Of a stretch of 64,000 nucleotides of DNA, positions 11,509 through 23,462 are shown piece after piece. The translations under genes were made by a program, and so were the position numbers. This DNA is from Lepraria neglecta (lineage: Eukaryota > Ascomycota > Lecanoromycetes > Lecanorales > Stereocaulaceae), in NCBI GenBank assembly GCA_033220425.1, contig CM065650.1, positions 4,774,001 to 4,838,000 on the forward strand. Direction: 5' to 3'. The number at the start of each line of letters is the position of its first letter. Positions within the stretch are counted from its first letter, which is position 1. The notes beneath the pieces are model-generated. The model was not told the origin of the DNA, searched no databases, and saw only the letters and a program-made list of their open reading frames with translations.

Positions 11509-14500
11509 CTACCCCCCTTTCAAGCAAGTATCGTCCCTAATACGGAAGGCAAGGCGACTATAGCCGACTCGGACTACCTGGTTTGTTCGGGTAGCGCGCA
11601 TAGAAGTCGTCGACTATGTCCTGAGCGTTGCCAAATTCGCCGCCATCCGCATAGTACTATTAGCGGTCCGGTTGTTGCTCGTTCTTCTATCGGACCCGGA
11701 ACTATAGATAGCGGCCACGACCGAATAGTCTAGCATCCAAGATATCGTCGATCTCCCACTCTTCCTAGTCATCTACTATAATAGGTCTTAGCGGCTCCGT
11801 TCGCTGACTAGGTAAAGGGTCCGTAGATACTTTTTATAGTAGGCTGGGGTAGAAGATATCATATATTTATATACTGGATGGGAGTTCTAGGCGGTAAGAT
11901 GATCTAACTTTATCTGATACCTTAAACGGTCCCAGCATCTTGTCATCCAGTTTCCTACTCGGACGTTCTATACTTATATTCCGACTAGACAGGAATACTA
12001 TATCTCCTTTATCGTATATAACGTTAGACCGCTTCTTATTAGCTTAATCCGTCATTCTCCTATAGCTCGTAATAGATTACTTAGTTATAAAGTCTAAGAC
12101 TCTCGTTATACGGTCTGCGATATTATTCGCCTTAGTATACTAGATACGCTTACAAGCTATAGATCCAGTGTCTATAGGTAGAGAGAAAGATATCTAAGGG
12201 TAGAAACCTTTATTGGTAAAGAAGGGAGTTATTCCTATAGTACTAGTAATAGAGTTATTATCTGTAAATTCGGCTATAGGGAGAAGTCGGAACTAATCAT
12301 CTTGTATATATAAGTAATACGTTCTCAGGTGACGCTCGACGTCTTAATTAGCCCGTTCCGTCTAACCGTCAGTTTCCGGATGGAACGCCGTAGATAGCTT
12401 GATATTAATCTTTAGTCGCTAATATAGTACCTTCTATACTAACGATACGAACTATAGCCCTCGATTAGAGATGATTAACTCTAGGAGACTATGCGAGCGG
12501 AAGACATATCTTATTAGGATGTCGGCCGTAGCTTCCGCAGACGTGCCTTGATTGGTTATAATATATAGAGTATAGTGGCGCTCTTTGGAAAGCCGGTCCA
12601 CTATAGTATATATAGTATTATACCCTTCCGAGACGGGAAGTCCAGTAATAAAGTCTATCGAGATATCTTGCTAGTATTACTCCGGCACCGGTAAAGCCTG
12701 TAGTAGCCCATTATATTGGTCTCGAGGGGCCTTGCTTCGTTGGCAGATATAGTAATTGCGGATATAGCGGGCAATCTTATCTTTTATACTACGCCAGTAG
12801 AACTATCTCTTTACTAACTTAAGCGTCCTATCTCTGCCAGGATAGCCGTATACGGGTTAGTTATAGCTTTCCTTAATTAGGTCCGTACGGAGCTTAGCTA
12901 TTACTGGAACCCAAAGACGATCCTTATAGAAGAGTGTATTGTTATGACTAGAGTAATAATATAGGTTAATTATCTCGAATACCTGAGACGGATCCTTCGC
13001 GAGGGTATTATAGATACGCCGATAGTTATCGTCTTCCTTATTTACTAGTACTACCCTTATATATAGAGGTAAATCTTTATTAGCTATCGCGTTGATCTAT
13101 TCGTCTAATATAGTATTATTACCGCTACCCCCCTCTTTAAAGTCTCTGTCCTTAGAGAATTTCTAAAAATACTCTAGAGATAGTAGAGTACGGTATTGAT
13201 GCTTTTAACGCTTATCTTGGTTATTAGTAGGTACTAAGTTCGGTATACGCGTCAAGGCGTCTACTTTGCCGTTGGATTTACTACTCCGGTATATAATTTT
13301 AAAGTTGAAATTAGCTAATTTCTCTGCCTATCGAGCTTGACGGCGCGTTAGCTCCTTTGTCTATATAAAATATTTAAGGCTCTTATAATCAGTAAATATT
13401 TGGATAGGGATATTAGTTAATTCTAATTCAGAGCGCTAGTATTCTAGGCAGCGGACGATTATAAGTAGCTCCTTATTGTAGATCTTATAGTTATACTCCG
13501 TAGGTAGTAGGTTCTTACTACAGAATATAACTGGATAAAGGACTCTATTATCGTCAGCTTGGGATAGGATACCGCTATTAACATAATTAGACGAATCTAT
13601 CTCTAGCACCGCTGGTCAGGATCTATTATAATACCAAAGTACTAGGGTACTAGTAACCGTGCTCTTAAGACGCTCGAAGGCCGCCTAATATACTTTAGAC
13701 TACTAGAATGGACAATCCTTTCTAGTGAGTAATACTAAGGGTCTAACTATTTTCGAGAAGTCCTTTATAAACCGGCGGTAGAAGTTATAGAAACTAACGA
13801 ATACTTGTACCTCCTTTAGACGAGTTAGGGGTTCCTAGTTAATAATAACCTTAACCTTAGAAAGGTCTATACGTAGACCTTCTATTAATACGATTAGTCC
13901 GAGGAAGGTTATCTCTTGGACGTAGAATTCGTATTTCTCGATATTAACTTGTAGTCCCGCCTCCCGAAGCTTTAGTAAGACCTTTCGTATATATTACTTA
14001 TACTCTTTTTCCGTCTTACTATAGATTAGGATATTATCTAGATAGACTTAGTAGAAATCGTTTAGGTATTCGAAGAGGGTATTATTTATATAGTACTAGA
14101 AGGACGTAGGTCTATTAGTTAGGCCAAATAGTAGGATATAGTATTTAAACGCTCCGAAGGAGGTAGTAAACGTTATAAGATCTTCGCTGTCTAGATATAC
14201 GCGAAGCTTATTGAATACGGCAATAATATCTAGCTTTATAAGATATTTACATCCGATAACGCAAGTAAGCGTTTCCTTAATAAGCGGTATAGGATAGCGG
14301 TTCCGAATTGTAAGGGCGTTAAGTTTCCGATAGTCGACGCAGAAACGGAGACTTCTATCGTACTTTTAGATAAAAAGGACTAGTAACGCGTAGGGAGCCG
14401 TAGTAGGTAAGATAAAGCCCTTCTTAAGATTATCGTCTAAGTATTCCTTTACCTTCTAGAGCTTGAATCTAGATATTAAGTATAGGCGACTCTAAGGGGG

Positions 14501-16999
14501 CTTCTTTCTAGCTTCCAGTTTAATCTTATAATTATATAACCGATATAGTAGTAGTTCCTTTACTTTACTCCGGTCAAAGACGTTAATAAGATTATAGTAT
14601 TCCTAGGGAAGCTTCTGCTCGACTATCCCCTCCGTTGCTTCCGATACCTTATAGATCTAGTCTAGTATAGATCCATTCTAGATAGCCTTCTCTAACTCAG
14701 CTATTATTATAGAGAAGTATTAGACGTCGCGCTTCTTTTGATTCCTTGTATATATATAGAATATAGTAGCGCTGATCTCAGCGATATTAAGTACCTTATT
14801 TTCTTTAGGCGATAGGAGCGGTAGTAGAGGTTCCTTCGAAGCCTTTAGGCGAGCCTAAGGAGCTCCGGTATAATCACAACGGCTAGGCAAGAAGACGATA
14901 CGGTTATCCGCCATATCTAGTAGGACCTTATACTTATTTATCTATAGCTTGCCGAGGATAATATATTGGTTACCTAGGTTAGCAATAAGTATAGGCACAG
15001 TCGACTCGAGATAATTATAGACTTTTATAGAAGGGTAAATAGTATAGGTAACAGGTTTCTTTCGTATCTTGCCGTTATAGCTATAGAGGTAATATAGTTT
15101 AGCGAGAGGTATAGGAACGATATTAAGGTAATCGGATAGGAGTTACGCTTCCTTTTCATTAATAAATGAATATACTATAGTACCCGTATCAGTAAAGGCT
15201 TTAGATTAGTATTCTTTTCCTTGAGTAAGTAATATAATAGGGTATATAAATGATCGTCTTCTATATAGATTACTAATATCTACTAATAATAGGAATAGTA
15301 GGTCCTTAAGGGCGACTTCCCTAAGGACTTCTAGTTTTCTAAAACCTCTAACCTATTTATCTTATTTCCGCTAGCTCTAAGCTTATCCTTAGAGCTCGTC
15401 GAGTTATCGCTATTAGTAGCGATTTTCTAGATTCCCTCTTTCTTTGGAATAGGGTAGTCCTTAGCCTAGTAGCCTTCTTTACTATAGTTATAACAGTTAC
15501 CGGAGGATGGTTTCGGGGAGATAGTGCGTCTAGGGGCGATGATAACGGCTGGTTTAACCGATAGACGCTTCATCGGGGGCGTATACGCAGTAACTCGGGG
15601 TACTTTTAAAGAACTAGTAGGCGGGGCTATTACGCGTTTGACTAACTCCTTCTTACGCTTATAGGTAGAGTCTATATTATATAACTAATTATCTACCTGT
15701 TAGCAGTAGTCTCTAAGTCCCTTGATTATATTAAACTCTATAGTATTAGTAGCGATAGCTTATTAAAGGCGAGGCGTCACCTTCTCAGTTAACTCCTTAA
15801 CTATAATTACTTTATTAAGTTTTAAGTAAGTAGTATATTTATAGAATTTTGGTAGGAATACGGCGAAGGTTTCGGTCACCTTTATTTTAAGTGCCTTAAA
15901 CTCTTAACGCATATCTAATCGCTTATTAGGGTTACCTATTATATCTTAGAGTATACTTAGTACCTCGTCGGGGGTAGCGAAGTAATTAGGGTCTTTAGTA
16001 TAGTAGGAGTATATCTGCTTAGCGGTAATACCTCTAGTACGGGAGATAATATAGATAGTTCTAGCAGTATCATCCTTAAAGTAGTCTTTATTCACTATTA
16101 ACTTATCCCGGATATATTATATCTAGTCCTCTAAGGTAATATCTCTATCTAGCTAGTAGAATAGTAGGGGGTCTGATATTTTGGCGGTACGCTGCTTGCT
16201 GCTACCGATGGTAGAGCTAGGGGTTATTTAGCGCGGAGGTATACCTTCTTCCAATATAGCAATCTGCTCCTCTAGGCGTCCGACTTCGGTTTCTAGTTGG
16301 GAGTTCCTTTATCTAAGAGTTCGGTATTTATCTTGGGTAGTTCGCCTCTAAGCCTGCGGTTCCTGCGCTGCTTCCGCCGTATAGTCTAGTTTGGTAGTTA
16401 TTAATTCCCAATCTTTAATGTAGGATATAGCTGCGTCTCTTTCCTGGCGGAGTTCTATCAGGGCCACTATCACAGCTATTAGCTCCCTTAATACCCAGTA
16501 TTGTAGTTGGGGTATAGTTCTAATATCCTATACAATAGCTGCGCCTTGAGTGTCTATACTAGTATCGTTATCGGGTAGGAGGAAGGAGGTACGTCGACGG
16601 GTTTCTGCTCGCCGGAGGATGTCTTCTCGCTGGTAGGGGTCCAGCTTATAGCCTCGCGCTATAGTAGTAGGGGATATAGAGGGTAATAGGGTAGGTAGAG
16701 GTAATGGCTGAAGGGTTGAAAAGGTGTTGTCCTAGGATAGTATTAGGGAGTAGGCTTTAGCCTCTTCAGAACGTGTCAACCTGATACTTCTAGGGTTCAG
16801 GGTCGCTTACTAGGAGCTTGCTTATATAATAGAGCCTTCGTTAACGTGTTAACGGTATACTATAGTACTAATCTGGATCGGATACTGAAAGGGGTTCCTC
16901 GACACTTGTTTTAACTCGCTGACTGGCTACGAGCTTCGCCGTTTATTTTACCTCGCTGATAAACTCACGAGGGTAGGGGTAAGGAGAGATATATTCTAA

Positions 17000-17213
17000 T
17001 GTCAGGGGCCTGCCTAGAGCGAGTCGATAGGGGTATAATATAACTAGAAGAATATATCTAAGGAGAGAAGATAGATACATGAAGCCTGCGCGTCTTAGAG
17101 ACGCGCCAAGCCGCTAGCCATGAGCGCTGAGCGATGATCGAACGTTCGATAACCATGCTCCATACTACGCGTATCGGCAACAACAGTAAGCAAGCAATGG
17201 CCAAGCCGTGACA
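17000..17213 (-). repeat. LTR of the second Ty3 element (right copy, 214 bp)
   Basis: Begins TGTCAGGGGCC, ends AAGCCGTGACA, and is followed by the target duplication TATAG. It is the same length as the left LTR. Confidence 0.9.
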
Positions 17214-17830
17214 TATAGTTTAGGATCGGGCTATTTATAGAAGAGGATTTATATACTATCATTCAAGAGCTGGAGGAAGTGTAGAATACGCGAGCTGTAT
17301 GCCTGATCGGGCTAGTACGGCGCTAAAAGAGGTTCAATTTGAAAGACAACGGTAAACGGCTTTTTAGGCTGCTGCGGTTTTAAAAAAAGTGTTCGTTAGG
17401 GGCTCGTTTATTTAATCATAGAATTTTAGATTTTTTCGCGCGCGACGTTAGTATACTACTATATATCCACCTTTCTTCAAGCACGATACACGGGAAGATA
17501 GCTATAGATATCTACGAACTCCCTATAGTGTTTTCTTATATATTTTTTTATAGTATTACTATCGTATAGTAGTCGTCAATAGTAGGGGAGCCATGGCCAC
17601 ACCAAATTTTTGGCTAAATCCGCTAAATCCGGTTTACTATTTATACCATTTATTTACTACTAATAAAGATGATAATAAATAGTTGATATGATACGCCCCT
17701 ATTATCATATCAACTATTAAGTAATTAGCGTAAGTAGTGTAATACGCCCTTTTTATCACACCATTTGTATCATCAAAAGCCTTGAATTGCTAGATCAATA
17801 TACCCCAATATGCATACCACCATCAATCCC

Positions 17831-19217
17831 TTACCTCAATCCGGCCCACTCCGCGTCTATGTCTTGCCTAACGCCAATGTGATTATTGGATATGGTAGAA
17901 TTGAGTTCCTCGCCCGTTCGTATGATCGAATGTGAGATTTTGGGCATCCGTTCCTGACTATAGCTAGTAGTCCTGGTACCTATTGATGACTTCTCTCGCC
18001 CTGAATTTAGCATAATATTAGAGCCACTGGAGCCTGTAGTTAAAGAGCGAAGTTTCTGAAAGAAACGGTTCCACTGCGACGCAATGAGTGGCACACATGT
18101 AGCGGCAATAGCGATGTTGCCCTCGGCAAAGGTGAAGATCACGAATGTGACATTTGCATCTAAAGCCTAATCAGCTAATGACTCCCTACTGTAATTGGGG
18201 GAGTATTCTCTTGACATACACGTTGGGTCTGCGAAGGCAGGAACGGTTATCTCAAGCGATATTCGAATGCTCTCGCAAAGACATGCACTGTAGATTCAAT
18301 CACTCAGAATGTCTATGCTTCCAAATGTGGTACTTGCAGTAGGCCAAAAGAAAAGAGGACGATCAGACCAAATTTCTTAGCAGTACGCATCTAAAGTCGT
18401 ACAAGAGTGACGACTGGCAGCAGCAAGATTCCAAAGTCGGAGACCAAGCTGAATATTAGAGGCAGTGCGACCAATACGGGTGTTGCAGAGTGGCATTGTC
18501 CCGTGACTGGCGATGGCGGTGGAATGTGGAACAAGCGATACATGCGCTGCCAGTAATAGTCGGGAGGAATGCACTGTAGGACATAGAAGAGTGTCGATCC
18601 GATGGCCCAAAGGATCACATAGACTAGATTGATCCACCAGGCAACCCTCAGCTATTTCTGGTGGACTAAGAATGTTCGACGATAGAACCATAAGAGCGAA
18701 ATTTTTATAGCTAGAAAGCATGGTCCAGTGAGTACAGCGTTGATATACAAGGCCTGTAATAAGTATGATTAACACTTGATACTCCATAGCATCTTTCGAG
18801 CTCAACTCACTTTGAAGAGAGCAATGACATGCTAGGGTGGCCTCGGATCTTCTGTAAAGACCCCATATATGTGCAAGCCAAGGCCGTTACTAGTAGCTAT
18901 TAATGCCCGTCAGCCTATCTCTTTGCAACGACCCAATCAACACTACTACTGAGGTACAAAGCTCCCGTAATATCTGAGCAGAACTTCGAGTAGGTTAGCA
19001 CTTCCTGTTGAAACCCCTGCTAGAATGTTCTTACGGCAGCGAAAATGATCGCATAGTCATCAACGAAAAGTCGGCTCGACACTCGCCATTGCGAGATAAG
19101 TCTGATTAGTACTGACGCATTACAAAGTACAAGAAATATGATTGATGTTGCTATAATCGCAGGCCGCTTTGATTCGGAATAGTGGGCGATTTCATCTGGA
19201 CTTAGAGATGGTGCCAT
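17831..19217 (-). pseudogene. Fungal rhodopsin-like (SAT4-type) integral membrane protein, decayed
   Basis: Remnant of a multi-pass membrane protein of the fungal rhodopsin-domain family, whose members are often next to secreted-protein or metabolite genes; the role is unknown. Start at 19217: MAPSLSPDEIAHYSESKRPA followed by a first membrane helix (ATSIIFLVLCNASVLIRLIS). Exon 1 ends with a good donor, GTAAGA, at 19034. Further down, in shifting frames, come a helix-rich part and the family signature IPPDYYWQR...GQCH (about 18480-18570), then DFGILLLPVVTLVRL (about 18400-18440), and finally GNIAIAATCVPLIASQWNRF (about 18065-18130). At least one in-frame TAG interrupts the frame right after VVTLVRL, and others lie in the second and third helix regions. 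These look like C-to-T changes at CpA, so RIP probably leaked from the adjacent hAT block, whose edge is at 17786. Confidence 0.7.
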
Positions 19218-19573
19218 TGCTTCGATCGCGCAAAGCCTGGGAGGTAGGAACGATGAGGAAAAGGAGGAAACAATGTTAGTATTCCTTTCCCTGGATGTAA
19301 CCCTGGGAGCTTTAATAATCAAAAGCAATTGAAAGGGGTGGTTGTGTAGATCGCCACGGCTGGGAGAAGCTAACCGCAAACCGCTCATAGTATCTATCAA
19401 CGAATAGCATCGCCGCTATTTGATATGTAAATCACTGTGGGAGTAGACGCGTCATTCGTCCAGTGCTATCTGTACACTTCTAAGGGGCGGTGTTTCGGTT
19501 GTTGACCACCACGTTGCCTCACGCCGAATGACAGCATGAAGCTGTGAGCTCATGAAGCTGGGACTAGTTGAAC

Positions 19574-20388
19574 CTAGAAGATAAGCGTCCATAGGTGGAA
19601 ATTCGCGCCACCTACGTTGATAGGATTGATCAACACTTGGATCATTGCTGACTGTAGTAAGCTGTATGTAAGTTTCCTGGTTTCAACTAGTGGGACCCGA
19701 GTCACCAGGTCATCCGGTGTCAGCTCAGCCGTGGTGAGGTCCAGCCTAGCTCCTCCAATCTTGCCATGCCAAATTACATTGCAACGTTGCTCTCGATAGA
19801 CGTTGAACGCATATGCGAAGTTCAACCAATAAAGAGGTCCTCTAGTATTCAAACACAATAATAAGGGTGTGTCGTCGGGCACTTTCAAGACAGATTTGAT
19901 GGAGGTATATAACATTCAACGTTGTCTTTCCCCTAAGCCCTTCAGAATGTAGCTTCTGCATCTTTTCGATGTAGAGAACCCGATAGGAAAAAGGCTTCGC
20001 CATAGACATGGCTCTTTATTTCACACCAGCGAAAGGTATTATAGGAAGTCAGATGACAAACGTAAAAGAGTGGTCTCCAGAATGGCTTCACGAAATCTTG
20101 CCCGTATTGGCTTCTTGAATGCTGCATATTATGATAATGTAACTTATAGAGCTAGACCACATATCGAATCTCCCTGATGTTGAGTATATCTGTACGTTGA
20201 TAGAGACGATGCACCGCAGCAATGGGAGCAGCGACATAGCCCTGATAGCGTCGATGGTAAGAGGGTGCGAAGGCTGATCTAGAAACTGTTGGCATGTATG
20301 CATGCTCCAGACTGGAAAGGTCCTTCTTCCAGGAACTTTTCACTACTAGCACCCATGACATTGTGACTCTAGATGCAATAACAACCAA
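19574..20388 (-). other. Unrecognised broken reading frames, possibly a decayed gene
   Basis: Three overlapping minus-strand frames (20388-20152, 20127-19942, 19915-19574) keep a protein-like composition, e.g. RVPLVETRKLTYSLLQSAMI near the left end, but match no family I can name. They could be exons of one gene (gaps of about 25 bp are too short for introns, so a frameshifted gene is more likely) or chance frames. Nothing around them helps decide. Confidence 0.2.
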
Positions 20389-20661
20389 CGAGGGAGGTTA
20401 TTATTGCTGTAATACAATATCAAAGGTCGTCTTAGTTTCAACTTCCAACCGTATCGGGTGAACAACGCATCGTATTGCTCGTACATCACCTTAGCACATA
20501 AAGACAGTCAATAGCACCTTCCGAAATGATAATCAGGGCCACTTGTTGACTAGCAGTGTGGCAGGTTTGGGCAAGAATTCAGCGAGAGAAGGTCTCCATA
20601 CCCATTTGCAGATAGTAGACATATCCTTAATGCCTCATGCGGGCGAGTGGGAAGGAGGATA

Positions 20662-20902
20662 GTAGAAGGGTCCACTGCTGAACCGTCCATTTTGCTCAGC
20701 CTGTCAGTCATAGGGCTGAAGCCCAGGGACCTCTAGACATAGCCGTAGAGCTTACCCTTTAAGCACAATGACTGTAAGTTCCAGGGATTAATTTCTCCGC
20801 CTAAGTGACAAGCTTTAGGGCCCTCTCCAAGCGGATCCCGGGCTTCAGCCCTACAATTGGCCGGCTGAGCAGAATGGCCGGTTGAGCGGTGGACCCTTCA
20901 AC
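20662..20902. mobile_element. MITE, 241 bp, with about 65-bp terminal inverted repeats
   Basis: The outer 65 bases at each side are imperfect inverted repeats: GAAGGGTCCACTGCT at 20665 pairs with AGCGGTGGACCCTTC ending at 20899. GCTCAGCC and TAGGGCTGAAGCCC also recur in inverse on the right arm. There is no coding potential and no clear target duplication. The transposase source is not identified. Confidence 0.7.
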
Positions 20903-21229
20903 AAGCTACTCCTTCAAGGCCAGGACCCGATACTATAGGACGACTACGAGTGACTATCAGCGCTGATCCTCCCTCCATCCCGTTTGTTGTCAAATCTATC
21001 TTGCAAGTCCTCTCCACCAGCACTGAAGCCCCACCCCTGAAGTGACCACAGTGACCGCACGGCAAGCCCTATGAAGGTATCACTGCATCCCACGTTATTC
21101 GTGAAACAGTAGTGCGAGCAGGTTTATCTAGATGGAGTTCCCGAGACAGTAAAATTACGGGAGCTTCTCGTCGTAGCCGGGCCGCAAGCAATATTCCCAT
21201 AAGGATAATCGTTAGCATAAATCACCTCT
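20903..21229. other. Intergenic stretch
   Basis: Between the MITE and the left end of the pogo-like pair. I see no frame, repeat or motif to report; base composition is that of unmutated host DNA. Confidence 0.4.
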
Positions 21230-21279
21230 CAGCCCTAGAAGAATCCACCCCCTAAGTAGCCAAAACCCTCCTGAGTAGC

Positions 21280-23438
21280 CACCCTATAGACGTAATCCCT
21301 GCTCGGCGACACCCCCGGCCCGGCGACACCTTTTTGACGAAATCATCAAAACATCATATTCGTCACCAATCAATAACTGCAACGATTGGTGAGTTTAGAA
21401 TTAAATATGTAGTAGATAGAAGGTATATATATAATGATTGAGCCCAGAATCCTTATATATCAAAGCGCCGTGGGCGTTGAACCTTCCTTCCACGAGATAT
21501 AGCTGAAATTACCTCCTCGACTTGCAATACGACGATAGTATGACTAGACCCTTTTACTTGCTTCTTAACAGTCTTTTAAGCTTTTGGAAGCTTTATAGAT
21601 TACTTATTTAAGCTTAGTTACCCTGCGCTATAGTGTTTTACTACTTCTCTTAGCTCTTTTTGAGCTTGCTTATCTATAGCTTTCTGGGCTAACGCTTCTA
21701 CAGCGAGTTGACGTCTTTTGGCAGCGAGTATTACCCTATATAGCTTATCCTCCTCTTTCTGAGCCTTTCTGGTAGCTACTAAAGCTTTTTTATCAAGGAT
21801 TTACTGCTGTCGTAGTACTTCTTCAGTGTCTTTTATAGCTTAAAATTGACGAGCAGCTTATACTCGCTATTGGCTAAAGAATTAAGGCCTAGAATCTTCT
21901 TCACCAAGCAGATTAAGGCGTTTACTACGTTGTCTCTTCTTCTTTTTATTCCTAAGGGATACTATTAAGCCTTTAATGATATATTAGTCTACTGAGTACT
22001 AAGAAGTAAGGCGTTTATTTGCTCGAAAAAGCTTCTTAAGTAAAGGTAAATTCGGTTGATTATAGTATTGTCATTGGACTCGGCGGATAGTACGATATAT
22101 TATTGGTGTCTTTACTATTGAAGGGGCTTCGGTCGGAGTCGGCTTAGTGATTTTGTCTAGAGTTATCGCTGGATTGTAGGGCTAAATACCAGTTTTTTCG
22201 AAGCCGGAAGCGATATTTATAGGTGTAAATGCCTTCTGCCAAGCAGGCCAGAAGACACTCTAAAAGGCTCTTTTCGACATAGAGACTATAGCTAGACTAT
22301 TTATCATCAATTTATTGAGACCCTTAGTGTAATAAGACGCTAAAGGCGCAAAAAGGGATATATCAAGAGGTTATAAACGATGCGTTGAATGTAGAGGTAA
22401 AACCAATATAAGAATACGTAGTTTGTCGCATAGATCAATGAACTTTAGGTTGATATAACTGCTATATCCATTGATAATCAATAAACGACGTCCTCTTCCG
22501 GCTCTTTTACTTATATAATAGTGAAATATTACTTCTAGCTAATAAAGACCTAAAGTATTATAACTCTATCCGTTTGATGAGACTGCGAAATAGGCCGTAT
22601 CTTTAGGTAGCCAGTCCTCTAGCTATATATCTTGTAGTATAGATTCACCTTTATAGATAAGTGATGGAGGGAGAGTAGCTCCTATAGCGTTAATATATAT
22701 AAGTAAGCTAATGAATTCTCTGCTTCCGTCTTGACTTGTATATATGATACGGCCGTTTTTAAGGGCTTCCCTGCTTATTATACGCTGTGTAGCACCTGCT
22801 TAGCCAATCACGAATCCTTTTTTATCCTAGTTGTAGAGGTTGTCGCCGGTAATATTATATTTCTCGATAGCGGCGATTAGCTGTATTGAATATTAGTAAT
22901 CTGATTAAACAACGCTTCAGAAGAGTTACTAAGTTATAGAATTAATTGAATAAAGGCGTATACTCTGCTTTTATTCGCTGGCTATCGATATTTCGTAGAT
23001 AGAGGCTTCTGAGCCTGTTTTTATAGCGCTTGACAAAATCGCCAGTCCAGTTCTTCCCTACCGGCCGGCTAATTATCTCTTGTGCTAAATTATGTAGAAT
23101 CTGGCTGGTAGGAGGTATTCCACGATCGGTTAGGCTATTAATTAAGCCTATCAAGGTCTCTTCTTGAGCGAAAGTGAGGTATTAGCGATATTCGGAAGAA
23201 GTAGCTTGCTTGGACAGCTGTCGGCCTTGGTATCGGCGTTTCAAGGTCGTATTGTTAACGATATGTTTTCTAGCGGTAGCCTTGAAATTAGGCTTCTCTT
23301 ACTGATGTAAATCAGCGATTGCGAGATCAATACGAGCGTTGTGGGTAGAGCAATCCATGATTGAAAATTTGATGATTTTTTTGTGTAGGGTGTCGCTGAG
23401 CCGGAGGTGTCGTCGGGCCGGGATAACTTCTAGGGCTG
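21280..23438 (-). mobile_element. Pogo/Fot-like Tc1-mariner-superfamily element (inner), minus strand
   Basis: About 2.16 kb. Ends are related inverted repeats with two copies of a GRCGACACC motif on each side (GGCGACACC twice at 21306-21332; the inverse near 23390-23412). Between them lies one minus-strand transposase gene. Length and content fit Fot/pogo elements of filamentous fungi. The terminal sequence at the right (CTAGGGCTG) resembles the outer element's terminus CAGCCCTAG, suggesting the two are related families. Confidence 0.7.
21530..23358 (-). pseudogene. Pogo/Fot-type transposase (CENP-B HTH + DDE), broken
   Basis: Start ATG at 23358 (MDCSTHNARIDLAIADLHQ). The CENP-B/Tc5-type DNA-binding block is clear at 23154-22942: IGLINSLTDRGIPPTSQIL, then RPVGKNWTGDFVKRYKNRL and SLYLRNIDSQRIKAEYTPLF. 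The DDE_1 region follows (about 22850-22000). The C-terminal tail (about 21950-21540) is Lys/Arg-rich and coiled-coil-like (RKAQKEEDKLYRVILAAKRR). In-frame TAG/TAA codons occur in the DDE and tail regions, in RIP-type context, so the gene is inactive. Length from start to tail matches the usual 550-600 codons of the family. Confidence 0.75.
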
Positions 23439-23462
23439 AACAGTAGAAATCGATTTTTTTAG

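Larger units (their letters stand above)
11295..17213 (-). mobile_element. Ty3-type chromovirus-like LTR retrotransposon fossil, minus strand
   Basis: A second complete-looking LTR element in the same hAT, with target duplication TATAG at 11290-11294 and 17214-17218. LTRs are 11295-11508 and 17000-17213 (214 bp each). Leftward from the right end: gag (about 15500-16700, with a zinc-knuckle-like segment near 15480), protease region, RT (about 13900-14600), RNase H (about 13300-13700), zinc-binding and catalytic integrase regions (about 12100-12900), and a chromodomain-like end (about 11560-11720). A chromodomain after integrase marks chromoviruses. It is a fossil with many tens of breaks, mostly RIP-type. 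The two LTRs differ at only about six sites, all transitions. Confidence 0.88.
1504..17794 (+). mobile_element. hAT DNA transposon enlarged by nested insertions
   Basis: The element proper is 1512-17786. It is bounded by an exact 8-bp target duplication, TTGCTAGA, at 1504-1511 and 17787-17794, the size hAT elements make. Terminal inverted repeats share CAAGGCTTTTGATG (1513-1526 and the complement ending at 17784). Transposase coding is on the + strand in three visible pieces: 1851-3503, 10053-11294 and 17219-about 17400. Three insertions interrupt it: a Ty3 element (3509-10047), a small inverted-repeat element (10354-10970) and a second Ty3 element (11295-17213). Removing them leaves roughly 3.1 kb, a normal hAT length. 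The hAT sequence is depleted in CA and TG with many in-frame TAG/TAA codons, so it was hit by RIP and is dead. Confidence 0.88.

Noticed and set aside
11503-11733. Plus-strand 76-codon frame
   Set aside because: It is antisense to the chromodomain-like end of the second Ty3 element.
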